This document shows, piece after piece, positions 15,487-23,845 of a stretch of DNA of 64,000 nt (position 1 is the stretch's first letter; every line of letters starts with the position of its first letter). Origin of the DNA: a virus. Location: positions 1 to 64,000 of the IMG/VR virus record IMGVR_UViG_3300050138_000573. One strand, written 5' to 3'. The translations under genes were made by a program, and so were the position numbers. The notes below the pieces were generated by a model. It did not search any database. It was not told the DNA's origin and saw only the letters and a program-made list of their open reading frames with translations.

Positions 15487-15995
15487 CCCGCATGCCTACC
15501 TTGCCCCAAATCCTGATCGCCGGCGCCCTGGTCCTCGTTCTCTGGGGCTGGCTCTGGTTGAACGCACCCGACGCCAAGGCCCAAGAAATCGTGTGGCATG
15601 GCTATCAGCCGCCGGTGAACGTGTCGTGGGAGATACTCGCGCTCGCCAGCGCCGAGGGTTGGGATTCGGTGAACAGGCCAATTGGTGCGGCTGGTGAGCG
15701 CGGGCGGCTTCAGTTCACCGAAGCACGCTGGTCTGAACTCAGCATAAAACCATTTCGCTGGGCCGACTCGCGGCAGAATTTCGCGATCAAGGAGACGCAT
15801 CGCGTCGAGACGGTGCACGTGCTGGACCTGATTCGAAAATGCGGAAAACTGCATCGACGCGCGACGCCCTATCTCGTTGCCGCCTTGCACTGTGCTGGCT
15901 ACGAGGCGGTCGCGAGTGGCCACATCGCAGCAATGAAATCGGATTTCGCCGTGCGTGCAGCTGCGGTGTATCACGATCTGGAAACGAAACCGTGA
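15483..15995 (+). CDS. Secreted lysozyme/transglycosylase-like protein (candidate endolysin)
   Basis: 170 residues. A basic N-terminus and hydrophobic helix (about 9-27) end in NAPDAKAQE, a plausible signal-peptidase site or membrane anchor. The body has ILALASAEGWDSVNRP then GAAGERGRLQFTEARW and, near the C-terminus, TPYLVAALHCAGYEAV, which parallels the catalytic-Glu, GxxGxxQ and Y-x3-AxxxNAGxxAV elements of lysozyme-like transglycosylases. The candidate catalytic Glu is at about 53. It would degrade peptidoglycan at lysis or entry; assignment rests on pattern only. Confidence 0.5.
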   Translation: MTRMPTLPQILIAGALVLVLWGWLWLNAPDAKAQEIVWHGYQPPVNVSWEILALASAEGWDSVNRPIGAAGERGRLQFTEARWSELSIKPFRWADSRQNFAIKETHRVETVHVLDLIRKCGKLHRRATPYLVAALHCAGYEAVASGHIAAMKSDFAVRAAAVYHDLETKP

Positions 15996-16195
15996 CGGCG
16001 GATGAATACCGCGAAACTTGCGACGAGTTTCGCAGACTGGTGGGCGATGGCTCGCTCAATACGGTGCTGCGGACGGCGGCGCTGGCCTGCCAGGAGGCGC
16101 GCGCGGCGCTGATGCGCGCCGGCAAAGGCGATCCCGCGCTCGATCGCCTGCTTCACGATGTCCAACACCGGCTCGAGCAGGAGGCGCATGAGTGA
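15992..16195 (+). CDS. Small helical protein, 67 aa, GTG start
   Basis: GTG 15992 forms the GTGA overlap with the lysozyme-like gene; the nearest alternatives are out of register with the junction. A short charged helix pair, ending LHDVQHRLEQEAHE. It overlaps the helicase start by 8 bp. Unknown role. Confidence 0.55.
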   Translation: MTADEYRETCDEFRRLVGDGSLNTVLRTAALACQEARAALMRAGKGDPALDRLLHDVQHRLEQEAHE

Positions 16196-17906
16196 GGAAC
16201 TCGAGCTTGATTTGGTTGAACCTTGGTCGCCATCGGCCACTCGGAATCTGCGCGAATACCAGGTTGCCTGCGTGAAGGCAGTGCAGGAAGGGTGGAAACA
16301 GTTTTCGCGACAGCTTTGCGTCATCGAGGGAGGCGGTGGGAAAACGATCTGCTTCAGCCATCTGACGAAAGACGAGGTGGCACGCGGCGGCCGCGTGCTG
16401 ATCCTCGCCCACACCGACGAACTACTGGAGCAGGCGATCGACAAGCTCTTCCGCGCCACCGGCATCACGGCCGACAAGGAAAAAGCCGACCAGCACGCCA
16501 GCCTGAGCGCGCGGGTGGTCGTCGCATCGATCCAGACCCTCTCGCGCGAGAATCGCCTGCTGAATTTCCCCGACGACCATTTTACCGAGGTCCATCAGGA
16601 CGAGGCACATCGAAGTCTCGCCCCGTCATTCCTGCGCGTCCTCAATTACTTCCACTTCGGCGTCGAGTCGCTGCACGAAGGCTGGAAGCCGCCCGAACCC
16701 GGCGCGCCATACAAGCACAAGGCGCGGATCTGCGGCTGGACGGCAACGCCAAGCCGCGGTGACGCGCGCAGTCTTGGGGAATTCTACCAAAATGTTGCTT
16801 ATCAATGGACTCTGCTCGAGGCCGTGCACGACGGCTACCTCGCCCGGCCAATCGTGAAGCAAATCCCCCTTCAACTCGACATGAGAGGCATCAAAACAAG
16901 CCGTTCTGGGGGCCAAGGCGCCGACCTTGACTTGGGTGAGGTCACGAGCCGCATCACGCCGTTCCTGCGGCTTATCGCCAAGGAAATCGCCATCCACGCC
17001 CCCAAATTGAAGACGGTGGTGTTTATGCCATCGATCGAAACGGCCCGGCTGCTGGCCCAGGCGATTTGCGACGAGGGATTGGCCGGCCAGTTCGTCTCCG
17101 GCGAGTGCCCGGATCGTGCCGAGAAGATTCTGGCCTTCCGCGCCGCCGGGCCGGGGACGGTCATTTGCAATGCCATGCTGATCGTCGAGGGCTTTGATGT
17201 TCCCGACATCACCGCCGTCTGTCTGCTGCGGCCAACGAAAATCTGGGGTTTTTACAAGCAGGCAGTGCTGCGCGGCAGCCGGACGCTGCCCGGGGTGATC
17301 GATGGGCTCACGACACGCGAGGCGCGGCTCGCGGCGATCGCGCGGTCGGCTAAGCCCTTTTTTACAATTCTCGACTTCCTCTGGCTGTCAGACCGGATGG
17401 ATCTCATCTGCCCGTTCGACTTGGTGACGACGAACCAAGGGGTGCGCGACATCATGGCCGTGATGTCGGGCGACGACCTCGTGGCGATGGAGGCCCAGGC
17501 CGAGAAGGACTTCCTCGCCGCGCTGATGAAGGAGGCGAAGAAGCACGCGAAAAAAGCCTCGAGGACCATCGATCCGATTGCTTTGGCGGTCACGGTGGGC
17601 GATACGGCCTTGGCGCTCTGGCAGCCTGAGACTGCCTGGGACGAACTCCCGCCGACCACCGGACAACTTGCGTTCCTCCAACGTCAGCACCTTGACGTGT
17701 CCGCGATCAAGCACCGCGGGTTCGCGCAGCGCCTCGTGCTTCGCCTGCTTACCCGGTTCAAGGCCGGCCTATGTAGCTACGAGCAAATTGTGTTTCTCCG
17801 CCGAATGGGCATCCCCGAGGATCAGACCGTGATGCTGACGCGCGCCCAGGCATCCGCCGCGATCGATTCACGCAAGAAGGAATTAGACGCCCGCCGATTG
17901 CGATAA
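16188..17906 (+). CDS. DEAD/DEAH-box superfamily II helicase
   Basis: 572 residues from ATG 16188. Motif I is GGGGKT (48-53), motif II DEAH (138-141), motif III TATPSR (185-190), and the C-terminal lobe carries NAMLIVEGFDVPD (motif V) and QAVLRGSRTLPG (motif VI with the arginine finger). This is the ResIII/SSL2-like helicase found in many phages, which uses ATP to unwind or translocate on DNA. The Walker A lacks the usual TGSGKT form but keeps Gly-Lys-Thr. A C-terminal domain of about 120 residues is unassigned. Confidence 0.88.
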   Translation: MSEELELDLVEPWSPSATRNLREYQVACVKAVQEGWKQFSRQLCVIEGGGGKTICFSHLTKDEVARGGRVLILAHTDELLEQAIDKLFRATGITADKEKADQHASLSARVVVASIQTLSRENRLLNFPDDHFTEVHQDEAHRSLAPSFLRVLNYFHFGVESLHEGWKPPEPGAPYKHKARICGWTATPSRGDARSLGEFYQNVAYQWTLLEAVHDGYLARPIVKQIPLQLDMRGIKTSRSGGQGADLDLGEVTSRITPFLRLIAKEIAIHAPKLKTVVFMPSIETARLLAQAICDEGLAGQFVSGECPDRAEKILAFRAAGPGTVICNAMLIVEGFDVPDITAVCLLRPTKIWGFYKQAVLRGSRTLPGVIDGLTTREARLAAIARSAKPFFTILDFLWLSDRMDLICPFDLVTTNQGVRDIMAVMSGDDLVAMEAQAEKDFLAALMKEAKKHAKKASRTIDPIALAVTVGDTALALWQPETAWDELPPTTGQLAFLQRQHLDVSAIKHRGFAQRLVLRLLTRFKAGLCSYEQIVFLRRMGIPEDQTVMLTRAQASAAIDSRKKELDARRLR

Positions 17907-17945
17907 GGGCTTGAAACTGTCGGCGTTCGTGGAAGATATGTGGCA

Positions 17946-18356
17946 ATGACAGAAAATGTCACAATCGCCTGCATTGCAGCCGGAGGCGCGATCATCGGTA
18001 TAGCACCGGCCACGATTTTAGCTTGGGCGTCCCTCCGTACCTCCAAGGCCAACTCGATCAAAGCGGATGACAACGCCGCCAAGGTCGATGCGGTCGCGGG
18101 AAAGGTCGATGCGGTCGCGGTGAAAACGGACGCCGTTTCGGAGAAGGCGGATGCCGTCGCGGTGAAGGCCGACACGCTCCTCGGTAAAACCACGGAGATC
18201 AAGTTGCAGACCGATGGGCATTTGACCGAGATGGCGAAACAGCTCGCGGAAGCCAACGCGCGCGTTGCGTCGATGGAGAAACTCGTCGGTCAGGTGAGCC
18301 AGTTAGTCCAAGGCAACCAAGTGGCACGCGCGGCTAGAGCGAAAAAGAAGAACTGA
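17946..18356 (+). CDS. Membrane protein with five-fold heptad repeat
   Basis: 136 residues from ATG 17946; a GTG at 17940 is the alternative. An N-terminal hydrophobic helix (about 6-28) is followed by five 7-residue units of K-[VTA]-D-[AT]-[VL] type (KVDAVAG, KVDAVAV, KTDAVSE, KADAVAV, KADTLLG), an ideal coiled coil, then a second helix and a Lys/Arg tail. Topology recalls holin-associated or Rz-like proteins. It lies shortly after the lysozyme-like gene, so a lysis role is possible. Confidence 0.6.
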   Translation: MTENVTIACIAAGGAIIGIAPATILAWASLRTSKANSIKADDNAAKVDAVAGKVDAVAVKTDAVSEKADAVAVKADTLLGKTTEIKLQTDGHLTEMAKQLAEANARVASMEKLVGQVSQLVQGNQVARAARAKKKN

Positions 18357-18358
18357 CG

Positions 18359-18368
18359 ACCGATCGGT
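18359..18368. repeat. Perfect palindrome ACCGATCGGT
   Basis: A 10-bp palindrome two bases after the stop of the heptad-repeat gene and 168 bp before the Ig-like gene. It may be an operator or a methylation target. The rest of 18369-18535 shows no gene or strong hairpin that I can see. Confidence 0.3.
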
Positions 18369-18535
18369 AGGTCATTACCCCGTTGCCGCAGACTTGCTTT
18401 TCCCCTTCAATTTCAGGACTCTCCGCCGTGAAGGTCTATCTTTTCGACAACTGCAATGTCAAATTTTCACCGAAACGCCCGGCTCACTTCGCTTGGACTA
18501 TCGGCCCAGTATCCAACAAAAAACAAGGCTCTAAA

Positions 18536-18856
18536 ATGGACATCGTACTAACCAATGAACAGCAGGTGAACGTGAAACTCAACCCGGTGTCGGCCAAGGG
18601 CCACGCCGAGGCGCTCGACGGCATTCCGGTTTGGGCGGTCGTTTCAGGCTCGTGCACCATCATCCCCTCGGCCGACGGCCTTTCGTGCCTCATCGTTTCC
18701 GCGGACGTTCCCGGCGACTCCGAAATCTCCGTCTCGGCCGATGCCGATCTCGGCGCCGGCGTCGTCAACATCTCGGACGCGATCCGCGTCACCGTCAACG
18801 GCGCGCAGGCCGCGAGCCTCGGGCTCACGCAGGACCCGGCGACGCTTAAGCCGTAA
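18536..18856 (+). CDS. Ig-like (Big-type) domain phage protein
   Basis: 106 residues, essentially one beta-sandwich domain: TNEQQVNVKLNPV, IPVWAVVSGSCTIIP, ADGLSCLIV and IRVTVNGAQAASLGL. These are short Ig-like proteins seen in many phages. The same domain, roughly 60% identical by eye, forms the N-terminus of the 712-residue protein encoded on the opposite strand at 20476-22614. Two Cys (in GSC and LSC) are shared by both copies. It may be a capsid or fibre decoration. Confidence 0.72.
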   Translation: MDIVLTNEQQVNVKLNPVSAKGHAEALDGIPVWAVVSGSCTIIPSADGLSCLIVSADVPGDSEISVSADADLGAGVVNISDAIRVTVNGAQAASLGLTQDPATLKP

Positions 18857-18891
18857 TCCCGCAGTCATCACCGAAATAATTATTCCCGCTC

Positions 18892-19290
18892 GTGGACTAC
18901 GACGAATTCAAGCGCCGGCACGAGGAAGAATATGGGGATAGCTGGGCGCTATTCCTGATCTTCAAGCAAAACGTATATATCGCCCAACAACTCGAAATCA
19001 TCATGTCTCAAAACTCTGATATTATCGCCGCGGCGACCACGCTCTCGACCGCCTCTGACGCTCTAAGCGCCAAGGTCGATACTCTCACGGCTGCGGCGGA
19101 CGCAGTCCTTGCTGCCGCCCAAAACGGCGACCTGACGGCCGCCACGCCCGCCGGTACGGCTGCGCTCGCCGCCATGCAGGCTTCCTCCACGACCGCCGGC
19201 GCCGCTGGCGACAAGGTGGATGCCGAAGTCGCGAAGCTCGACGCGGTGCTCCCCACGCCGGCCCCCGCAGGTGCCCCGGCCAGCCCGTAA
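18892..19290 (+). CDS. Helical protein with Ala/Pro tail
   Basis: 132 residues from GTG 18892 (MDYDEFKRRHEEEYGD), or 95 from ATG 19003 (MSQNSDIIAAATT). The C-terminal part is an Ala/Thr/Asp-rich coiled coil with a PTPAPAGAPASP tail, typical of short virion-associated coiled-coil proteins next to fibre genes. A hairpin terminator follows. Confidence 0.6.
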   Translation: MDYDEFKRRHEEEYGDSWALFLIFKQNVYIAQQLEIIMSQNSDIIAAATTLSTASDALSAKVDTLTAAADAVLAAAQNGDLTAATPAGTAALAAMQASSTTAGAAGDKVDAEVAKLDAVLPTPAPAGAPASP

Positions 19291-19312
19291 TCTTAGCAAC
19301 CCCAACCTCAAC

Positions 19313-19338
19313 GCCCGGACTAAACTCCGGGCTTTTTT
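19313..19338 (+). terminator. Rho-independent terminator
   Basis: A 7-bp perfect stem GCCCGGA (19313-19319)/TCCGGGC (19326-19332), 6-nt loop, followed immediately by six T. Placed 22 bp after the coiled-coil gene stop and four bases before the next gene, so it attenuates readthrough within the operon end. Confidence 0.85.
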
Positions 19339-19341
19339 CAA

Positions 19342-19536
19342 ATGTCCGTTCTGGGCCTCATCATTATCCTGTTTCTCCTCGGCCTGCTCTGCTGGGTGGT
19401 CTATCGCTTTGCGCCCATTCCTGCGGGCTTCAAGACGTTGATTTATTTCGTCCTGATGGCTATCGCCATCCTGCTCGTGCTCCAGGCGTTTGGCCTGCTC
19501 GGCAGTTTGAACATGCAAGTGCCCCACGTTCGCTGA
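19342..19536 (+). CDS. Thivi_2564-family small membrane protein
   Basis: 64 residues: two hydrophobic helices (about 3-22 and 33-52) separated by YRFAPIPAGFKT, with the ending FGLLGSLN. This matches the short two-span family I know as Thivi_2564, seen in many phages. Holin is conceivable but unproven. It starts four bases after a terminator, so it may be expressed at low level or from readthrough. Confidence 0.72.
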   Translation: MSVLGLIIILFLLGLLCWVVYRFAPIPAGFKTLIYFVLMAIAILLVLQAFGLLGSLNMQVPHVR

Positions 19537-19537
19537 A

Positions 19538-19578
19538 CACAAAAAGGCCGCACCTTTTTCGGGCGCGGCTTTTTTGTG
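19538..19578. terminator. Bidirectional terminator between convergent operons
   Basis: CACAAAAA (19538-19545), G, GCCGC (19547-19551), 13-nt loop, GCGGC (19565-19569), T, TTTTTGTG (19571-19578). The A-tract and T-tract make it a terminator on both strands. It separates the plus-strand operon ending at 19536 from the minus-strand genes ending at 19595. Confidence 0.9.
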
Positions 19579-19594
19579 CCTGGACGGCGGGATG

Positions 19595-20020
19595 TTACTT
19601 TTTCGGCGCGGGATCGCTGAATCCACGGCGAACCTGAAAGTTCGCGGTCACGGGAAGCGGTTTCCCGGCCTGCTTCAGCGCGACGCCAGCCTGATAATCT
19701 TTCTCGTCCTGGGTCAGCGGCGCGGGCTTGGCTCCTGCGGCCGGCGCCGGAGCGCCGGGCGGCACGACAGCCGCGGGGGCCTCGGCCTCGATCGTCACGT
19801 GGATTTCGCTGCCCTTTTGCAGCCCGGACGACGGCGCGAACGGCTTGTCGAGTGTGAGATCAAGACCGCCGGATCCACCATACAGATGCGCCGCCCGCGG
19901 ATGGGCGGCCGTGTTGAACGGCAAAGTTTCTGTGACAGCTTTGGCGGTGATTTTCTGACCGCCGGCGGTGTTACCCGCGACTTCCGTGACCTGCATTTTG
20001 ACTCGGATAAGTGTGTTCAT
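19595..20020 (-). CDS. Hypothetical phage protein with Pro/Ala linker
   Basis: 141 residues from ATG 20020 (MNTLIRVKMQVTEV); a longer start at 20041 adds seven residues. An N-terminal beta-rich domain, a linker (VPPGAPAPAAGAKPAP) and a helix. From memory, related short proteins with a VxAVTE-x-LPF pattern occur in phages near fibre genes. Last gene of the minus-strand late unit, bounded by the bidirectional terminator. Confidence 0.65.
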   Translation of the reverse strand: MNTLIRVKMQVTEVAGNTAGGQKITAKAVTETLPFNTAAHPRAAHLYGGSGGLDLTLDKPFAPSSGLQKGSEIHVTIEAEAPAAVVPPGAPAPAAGAKPAPLTQDEKDYQAGVALKQAGKPLPVTANFQVRRGFSDPAPKK

Positions 20021-20087
20021 GGCACACTCAGAGTAAGGCAAAACCCCCGCCGGTTCTATGGGGTCTTGCCAGTATTAGGCGTTTTTC

Positions 20088-20408
20088 TCAGCGACTCGTG
20101 GAGCTCGTGCTCCCACGGGTATCCCGGAAATCCCGCCTGGCGTCCGACCGCTGAAGCTGTTCCACGCCGGTCGCCACCTTGATGAGCACGTCATGGTCGA
20201 GTGCGCGTGCCACGGAAATTTCTTTCACCGTCTCGCTATTTGTTCGCGCATCGGATTTTAGATCGGCGTAAGCCACGCCCGCGGCCAACGCCACGCCGAG
20301 AATGTAGATCAGCGTCCGCTGCGACATTTTGACCGCCACCTCATCTCCGATGGTAAGGTGTTCGCCGTGCGTGCCCCGGATATGCGTCATGAAGAAAGGT
20401 TTTTTCAT
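20088..20408 (-). CDS. Single-span membrane protein
   Basis: 106 residues from ATG 20408 (MKKPFFMTHIRGTHGEHL); a shorter start at 20327 (MSQRTLIYILG) is possible. A hydrophobic helix at TLIYILGVALAAGVAYADL is followed by a polar helix ending in Ser/Thr/Arg-rich sequence. Topology fits a small inner-membrane accessory such as a holin or spanin-like part. The upstream frame to 20555 overlaps the fibre gene and is not needed. Confidence 0.5.
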   Translation of the reverse strand: MKKPFFMTHIRGTHGEHLTIGDEVAVKMSQRTLIYILGVALAAGVAYADLKSDARTNSETVKEISVARALDHDVLIKVATGVEQLQRSDARRDFRDTRGSTSSTSR

Positions 20409-20475
20409 GTTCCGGGCTATTTGCAATGGATTTGGGACTACCGGGAAGTCGGCAGAAAAAGTTCTCGGCATACGG

Positions 20476-22614
20476 TCAGTTGACGTTGCTGCCGCTGAAC
20501 CGGAAGGGAGCGCCTTTGATGGCCAGCACCCCAGCGCATTCGAATGCGTCGGCACCGGTGGCTCCCATGGGGTATGATGCGCCGCTGCCCGTCTGGTCGA
20601 GCAAGGGGCCGTAGCGATAGTTGAGAATCTGCCGCCCGCCGAAGTCGGCCACCGTCAGGATGGGGACCTCAACGGAATGGGTATCCGAAACCTCGAGATG
20701 AACCGGATCAACCATCCTCGGGTCCTTGATCGTGAGGAGAACGGTGACCGGTGTGTTGGCGACGCTGCCGCCCCAGCCCGGGGTTTTGCCCCAAGAAGAG
20801 AGCCGGATGAGGGACCTATCGCCGCGGGAGACGGCCCAGAAGCCGCTACCCTTCTTGTCGTAGGCGAGACAGGTCACGTTGGGCCCGACCTTGAGTGAAG
20901 GCGTCACCGTGCTCGGCGTGCCATCCGCGTTGAAGAAGCTGAGCGTCCCATCGGGCGATGCGATGGTCGTCATCGCGAGACCGTCATTGGACATTAGGAC
21001 CGCCGTGGGATTGGTTACATCCACCGTCTTGGTGATGGTCGGCGTCCAAGCGGGCTTTGCGTCAAAGCCGAACGGAAACTGTGTCGTGTCAGCGAGGTTG
21101 TAAACCGAGTAAAACGGGTTTCCCGGGTTCTGGTACTTCGTCGCATCGTAGTTCGCCTGCGTCGTGAAGTATTGGTTGAAGAGCCCCATGAACAAAGCTG
21201 TCAGGTCAAGGAAGCAGGCTTTGTTCTCGTACTTGGCGATCACCACCGCGGCGCCCGTCCGCGAGACGTAGCCCGAGTTGTTGCCGGCATATCCGCCGCC
21301 GCCGGTGTTGAAGTTGTCCCGGTCAGCCTGCACGTTCAGGTCATACTGCTCAAGCGAGCCTGCATTGCCGTCGGTCTTGTTGCTGATCGGATTGTGATTG
21401 TACGGGCCACCGATAGCAGAAATGCCGGTCGGGAACACGAAGGGCAGATCGACGTAACCCAGAATCTTCATCCCGGTGAAGACGGCCGGATTCGGCAGGC
21501 CCGGATGAGCGACGGGCCAATCGGCCGGGAAGCCGGGGCTCTTCGCGCTGATTTGCAAATCCTGACCACCCCAGAGGGCGATGAAACAGACTTGGCCCAC
21601 CATGCGGTCAGTGTCGATGACCGTGACCACCGCGAACTCATTGCGGCTCGTGATGGCGATGGCGGTCGGCTTTTTGTTCGCGGGTAGCTGCAATGCGGCC
21701 CAATCCGAGAACGCTGTAACGGTGCCGGCGGTCATAATCAACCCCTTGGAGAAGAGAATCAGACCGGAATTAGCGTAGCCAGCAGGTCCGCGCGCCACCC
21801 CAATCGGCAAGCCAATATCCAGTTTGCCGTTCAACACCGCCAAACACGTAGCGACGTTGCTATCCGGGCTGGAATCGCCATTCCCGGTGTTGATCGGAGC
21901 CTCAGTAAAAATGGCGTGGTCCCACTCGTAGATGTGAACACAATCGATGCCGATGCTCTCGTTATCGTTGGGGCTAACCGGCGGGGAAACCAGCGCGGCG
22001 GTCGCGTCGGACTTGTAGAGCAGCTGCCCCTGCGTTGAGGAGAAGTCGCCGGCCGCAACCGTCGCGGGGCCTCCCAAGCCCTCGCTCCAGGCACTGCGCT
22101 TATCAATCGTGACGCCCGTGATGGGCACCAAGGGGCGCAGGTAAACATCCGGGAATGTCTCGGGCGTGGGATGATAGAAGGTGTAGTTCTGCCCCAGCCG
22201 CGTGTTGTAGCCAGCCAAGGTGACATCGGACAGTTCCGCCATGATGGCAGCGGCGTCCGTGGGAATAGGGGGCGGTGGCAGCGTAATAACGACATCCCCT
22301 TTGTACGTCGGCGCATCCTGCGTCAGACCGAGGACCGCAGCTTGCGCTCCCACCACCGTCACGCGAAGCGCCTCTGAGAGCGTCACGGCTCCAGTCCCCA
22401 CGCCCAAAGTCACCGACACATTGAGTTCCGAATCGCCCGGCAAATCGCCCGAAACGATCATGCATGACAATCCATCCGCGGCCGGAACCACCGTGCATGA
22501 ACCACTCGCGACCGCCCAGACCGGGATGGCATTCAGCGAGCCCGGCTTGCCTTTGCTATCGACCGGATGGAGGTAGAGCTTGACCTGCTGTTCGTTGGTG
22601 ATCGTGAGGTTCAT
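20476..22614 (-). CDS. Large beta-rich protein with N-terminal Ig-like domain
   Basis: 712 residues. Residues 1-105 are an Ig-like domain paralogous to the separate protein at 18536-18856. After a Pro linker (VITLPPPPIP) comes about 550 residues of beta-rich sequence with repeated IAITSRNEFAVVTVI, MSNDGLAMTTIASPDGT and VSRGDRSLIRLSSWG-like blades, suggesting a beta-propeller, and an end GADAFECAGVLAIKGAPF. A receptor-binding or other virion surface protein is likely. Head of the three-gene-spaced fibre module; function inferred from architecture and place. Confidence 0.65.
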   Translation of the reverse strand: MNLTITNEQQVKLYLHPVDSKGKPGSLNAIPVWAVASGSCTVVPAADGLSCMIVSGDLPGDSELNVSVTLGVGTGAVTLSEALRVTVVGAQAAVLGLTQDAPTYKGDVVITLPPPPIPTDAAAIMAELSDVTLAGYNTRLGQNYTFYHPTPETFPDVYLRPLVPITGVTIDKRSAWSEGLGGPATVAAGDFSSTQGQLLYKSDATAALVSPPVSPNDNESIGIDCVHIYEWDHAIFTEAPINTGNGDSSPDSNVATCLAVLNGKLDIGLPIGVARGPAGYANSGLILFSKGLIMTAGTVTAFSDWAALQLPANKKPTAIAITSRNEFAVVTVIDTDRMVGQVCFIALWGGQDLQISAKSPGFPADWPVAHPGLPNPAVFTGMKILGYVDLPFVFPTGISAIGGPYNHNPISNKTDGNAGSLEQYDLNVQADRDNFNTGGGGYAGNNSGYVSRTGAAVVIAKYENKACFLDLTALFMGLFNQYFTTQANYDATKYQNPGNPFYSVYNLADTTQFPFGFDAKPAWTPTITKTVDVTNPTAVLMSNDGLAMTTIASPDGTLSFFNADGTPSTVTPSLKVGPNVTCLAYDKKGSGFWAVSRGDRSLIRLSSWGKTPGWGGSVANTPVTVLLTIKDPRMVDPVHLEVSDTHSVEVPILTVADFGGRQILNYRYGPLLDQTGSGASYPMGATGADAFECAGVLAIKGAPFRFSGSNVN

Positions 22615-22645
22615 GACGGGTTAGACCGGGTGGCGCTGGGCTAGT

Positions 22646-23128
22646 TCAAGGCGTCTTAGTGCTTCGAACTCCCCGCCAATATCCAATGCCATCCAGCAGC
22701 CCATTGGAAAAATCCGTGATGGCTGTGGTTGCCACGACTTGATCGACGGTGGGCGCTTTCCCGCCATTCAGGGAGGCATTACTCTGAATGACACCAGAGA
22801 GGAAAGCAGCGGCCTGCTCGAGTTTGCTCGAGTCAGCCGGAACCAATTTCGCGAGGAGCGTGCTGTTGACCGAGAGTTTCTGGATTTCACCGGAGAGCAC
22901 ACCCATGTCGGTCGAGGTGAGTTTACCGCTGTTGATCTGCGGCAGCTTCGCAGCCACGTCCTGGATCGTGGCAACCAGTGTGGCGTCGTGGTTGAGATTG
23001 TCCGAGGCGGCGGCATAGCCGGCGGCGTAGATGCCGGTCGCGGCCATCTGCTGCGGAGTTTGGGAGACACAGGCGGTGAAGACGAACGCGCAGAGCGCGG
23101 CGAGGAGACTGGCGAGTTGGATTTTCAT
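22646..23128 (-). CDS. Lipoprotein
   Basis: 160 residues. Signal peptide MKIQLASLLAALCAFVFTAC ends in a lipobox FTAC with Cys20, followed by VSQTPQQMA. The mature part is helical and alanine-rich with DGIGYWRG near the end. Outer-membrane or inner-membrane anchoring depends on host rules. It could be an o-spanin or a superinfection-exclusion lipoprotein. It overlaps the next upstream gene by 4 bp at 23125. Confidence 0.75.
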   Translation of the reverse strand: MKIQLASLLAALCAFVFTACVSQTPQQMAATGIYAAGYAAASDNLNHDATLVATIQDVAAKLPQINSGKLTSTDMGVLSGEIQKLSVNSTLLAKLVPADSSKLEQAAAFLSGVIQSNASLNGGKAPTVDQVVATTAITDFSNGLLDGIGYWRGVRSTKTP

Positions 23129-23352
23129 GGTTGGGAAGTGTCTTTGGGTTTGGCGGATAGTTCGGCCTGATAGTCCTGGGCGATGACCTTGGGGAGATTC
23201 TCACCGAAAAAGAAGCTTTTCACAATACGTACAAGACCTCCCCCGTTGCGCACCGAACTGATGAAGGAGCCGAGCAACTTGAGCGCGACGACAACCTCCA
23301 TGATCCGGAGCTGCATCGCTTGGGAAAGCCCGGCAAGGTCGGGGGTGTCCAT
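23125..23352 (-). CDS. Hypothetical protein, 75 aa, amphipathic
   Basis: A moderately hydrophobic region (RIMEVVVALKLLGSFISSV) and VRIVKSFFFGENLP in the middle could lie on the membrane; the C-terminus is soluble. Overlaps the lipoprotein gene by ATGA and its upstream neighbour by TAATG at 23352. Holin-like function is possible but unsupported. Confidence 0.58.
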   Translation of the reverse strand: MDTPDLAGLSQAMQLRIMEVVVALKLLGSFISSVRNGGGLVRIVKSFFFGENLPKVIAQDYQAELSAKPKDTSQP

Positions 23353-23780
23353 TATTTCTTCGGTTCGCCTGGCAGGAGGTACTGCCGCAGGACAGCGAGC
23401 GTGGCCGGCTTGATTTTCGACGCCGTGATCTCGTCGTCAGTCAGTTTGAAGCGCGTGAGTTCGACGGTGATCTCGTTGTTCTGGTTCGCCTCGGCCTCGG
23501 CCTGGTAGGCGACGAACTCGGGATCAAGGACAGTCATCTTGGCATCCAGCTTGTGACGTTTTTGCGCGGCCTGCTGCCCTTTGCCGTAGGCTTCGACCTT
23601 CGGTTTCAGCGAGTTGATGTCATCGGCGGCGATCGTGGTGTTGGAAGCGGTGAGGCCGGCGTCGATGCTCAAGAGTGCGGCTAGGAGTTGGTCAGCCTGG
23701 GTGTTCGTCAGCTTGATCGGCTCTGCTTTGGCCGCGACGGTGAAAACGCAAAGGGCGAGAAGGAGAACGATTTTTTTCAT
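23352..23780 (-). CDS. Secreted hypothetical protein
   Basis: 142 residues from ATG 23780 (MKKIVLLLALCVFTVAAKAEP), a clean Sec signal peptide with an AKA cleavage site; GTG 23804 is a longer, weaker start. The mature protein is helical with DQLLAALLSIDAGLTAS and VELTRFKLTDDEITASKI. Being exported in a phage late operon it may act on the cell surface. No family recognised. Confidence 0.62.
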   Translation of the reverse strand: MKKIVLLLALCVFTVAAKAEPIKLTNTQADQLLAALLSIDAGLTASNTTIAADDINSLKPKVEAYGKGQQAAQKRHKLDAKMTVLDPEFVAYQAEAEANQNNEITVELTRFKLTDDEITASKIKPATLAVLRQYLLPGEPKK

Positions 23781-23845
23781 CCAGCCGTGAATGGGCTTTT
23801 TCACAGCGGAAGGAAAGGAAAAAAGCGTCTAGCGCGGAAATGGCT

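Noticed and set aside
19537-20020. Plus-strand frame at 19574-20182 as a gene
   Set aside because: It begins inside the terminator and runs antisense to the 19595 gene; Gly/Arg-rich shadow.
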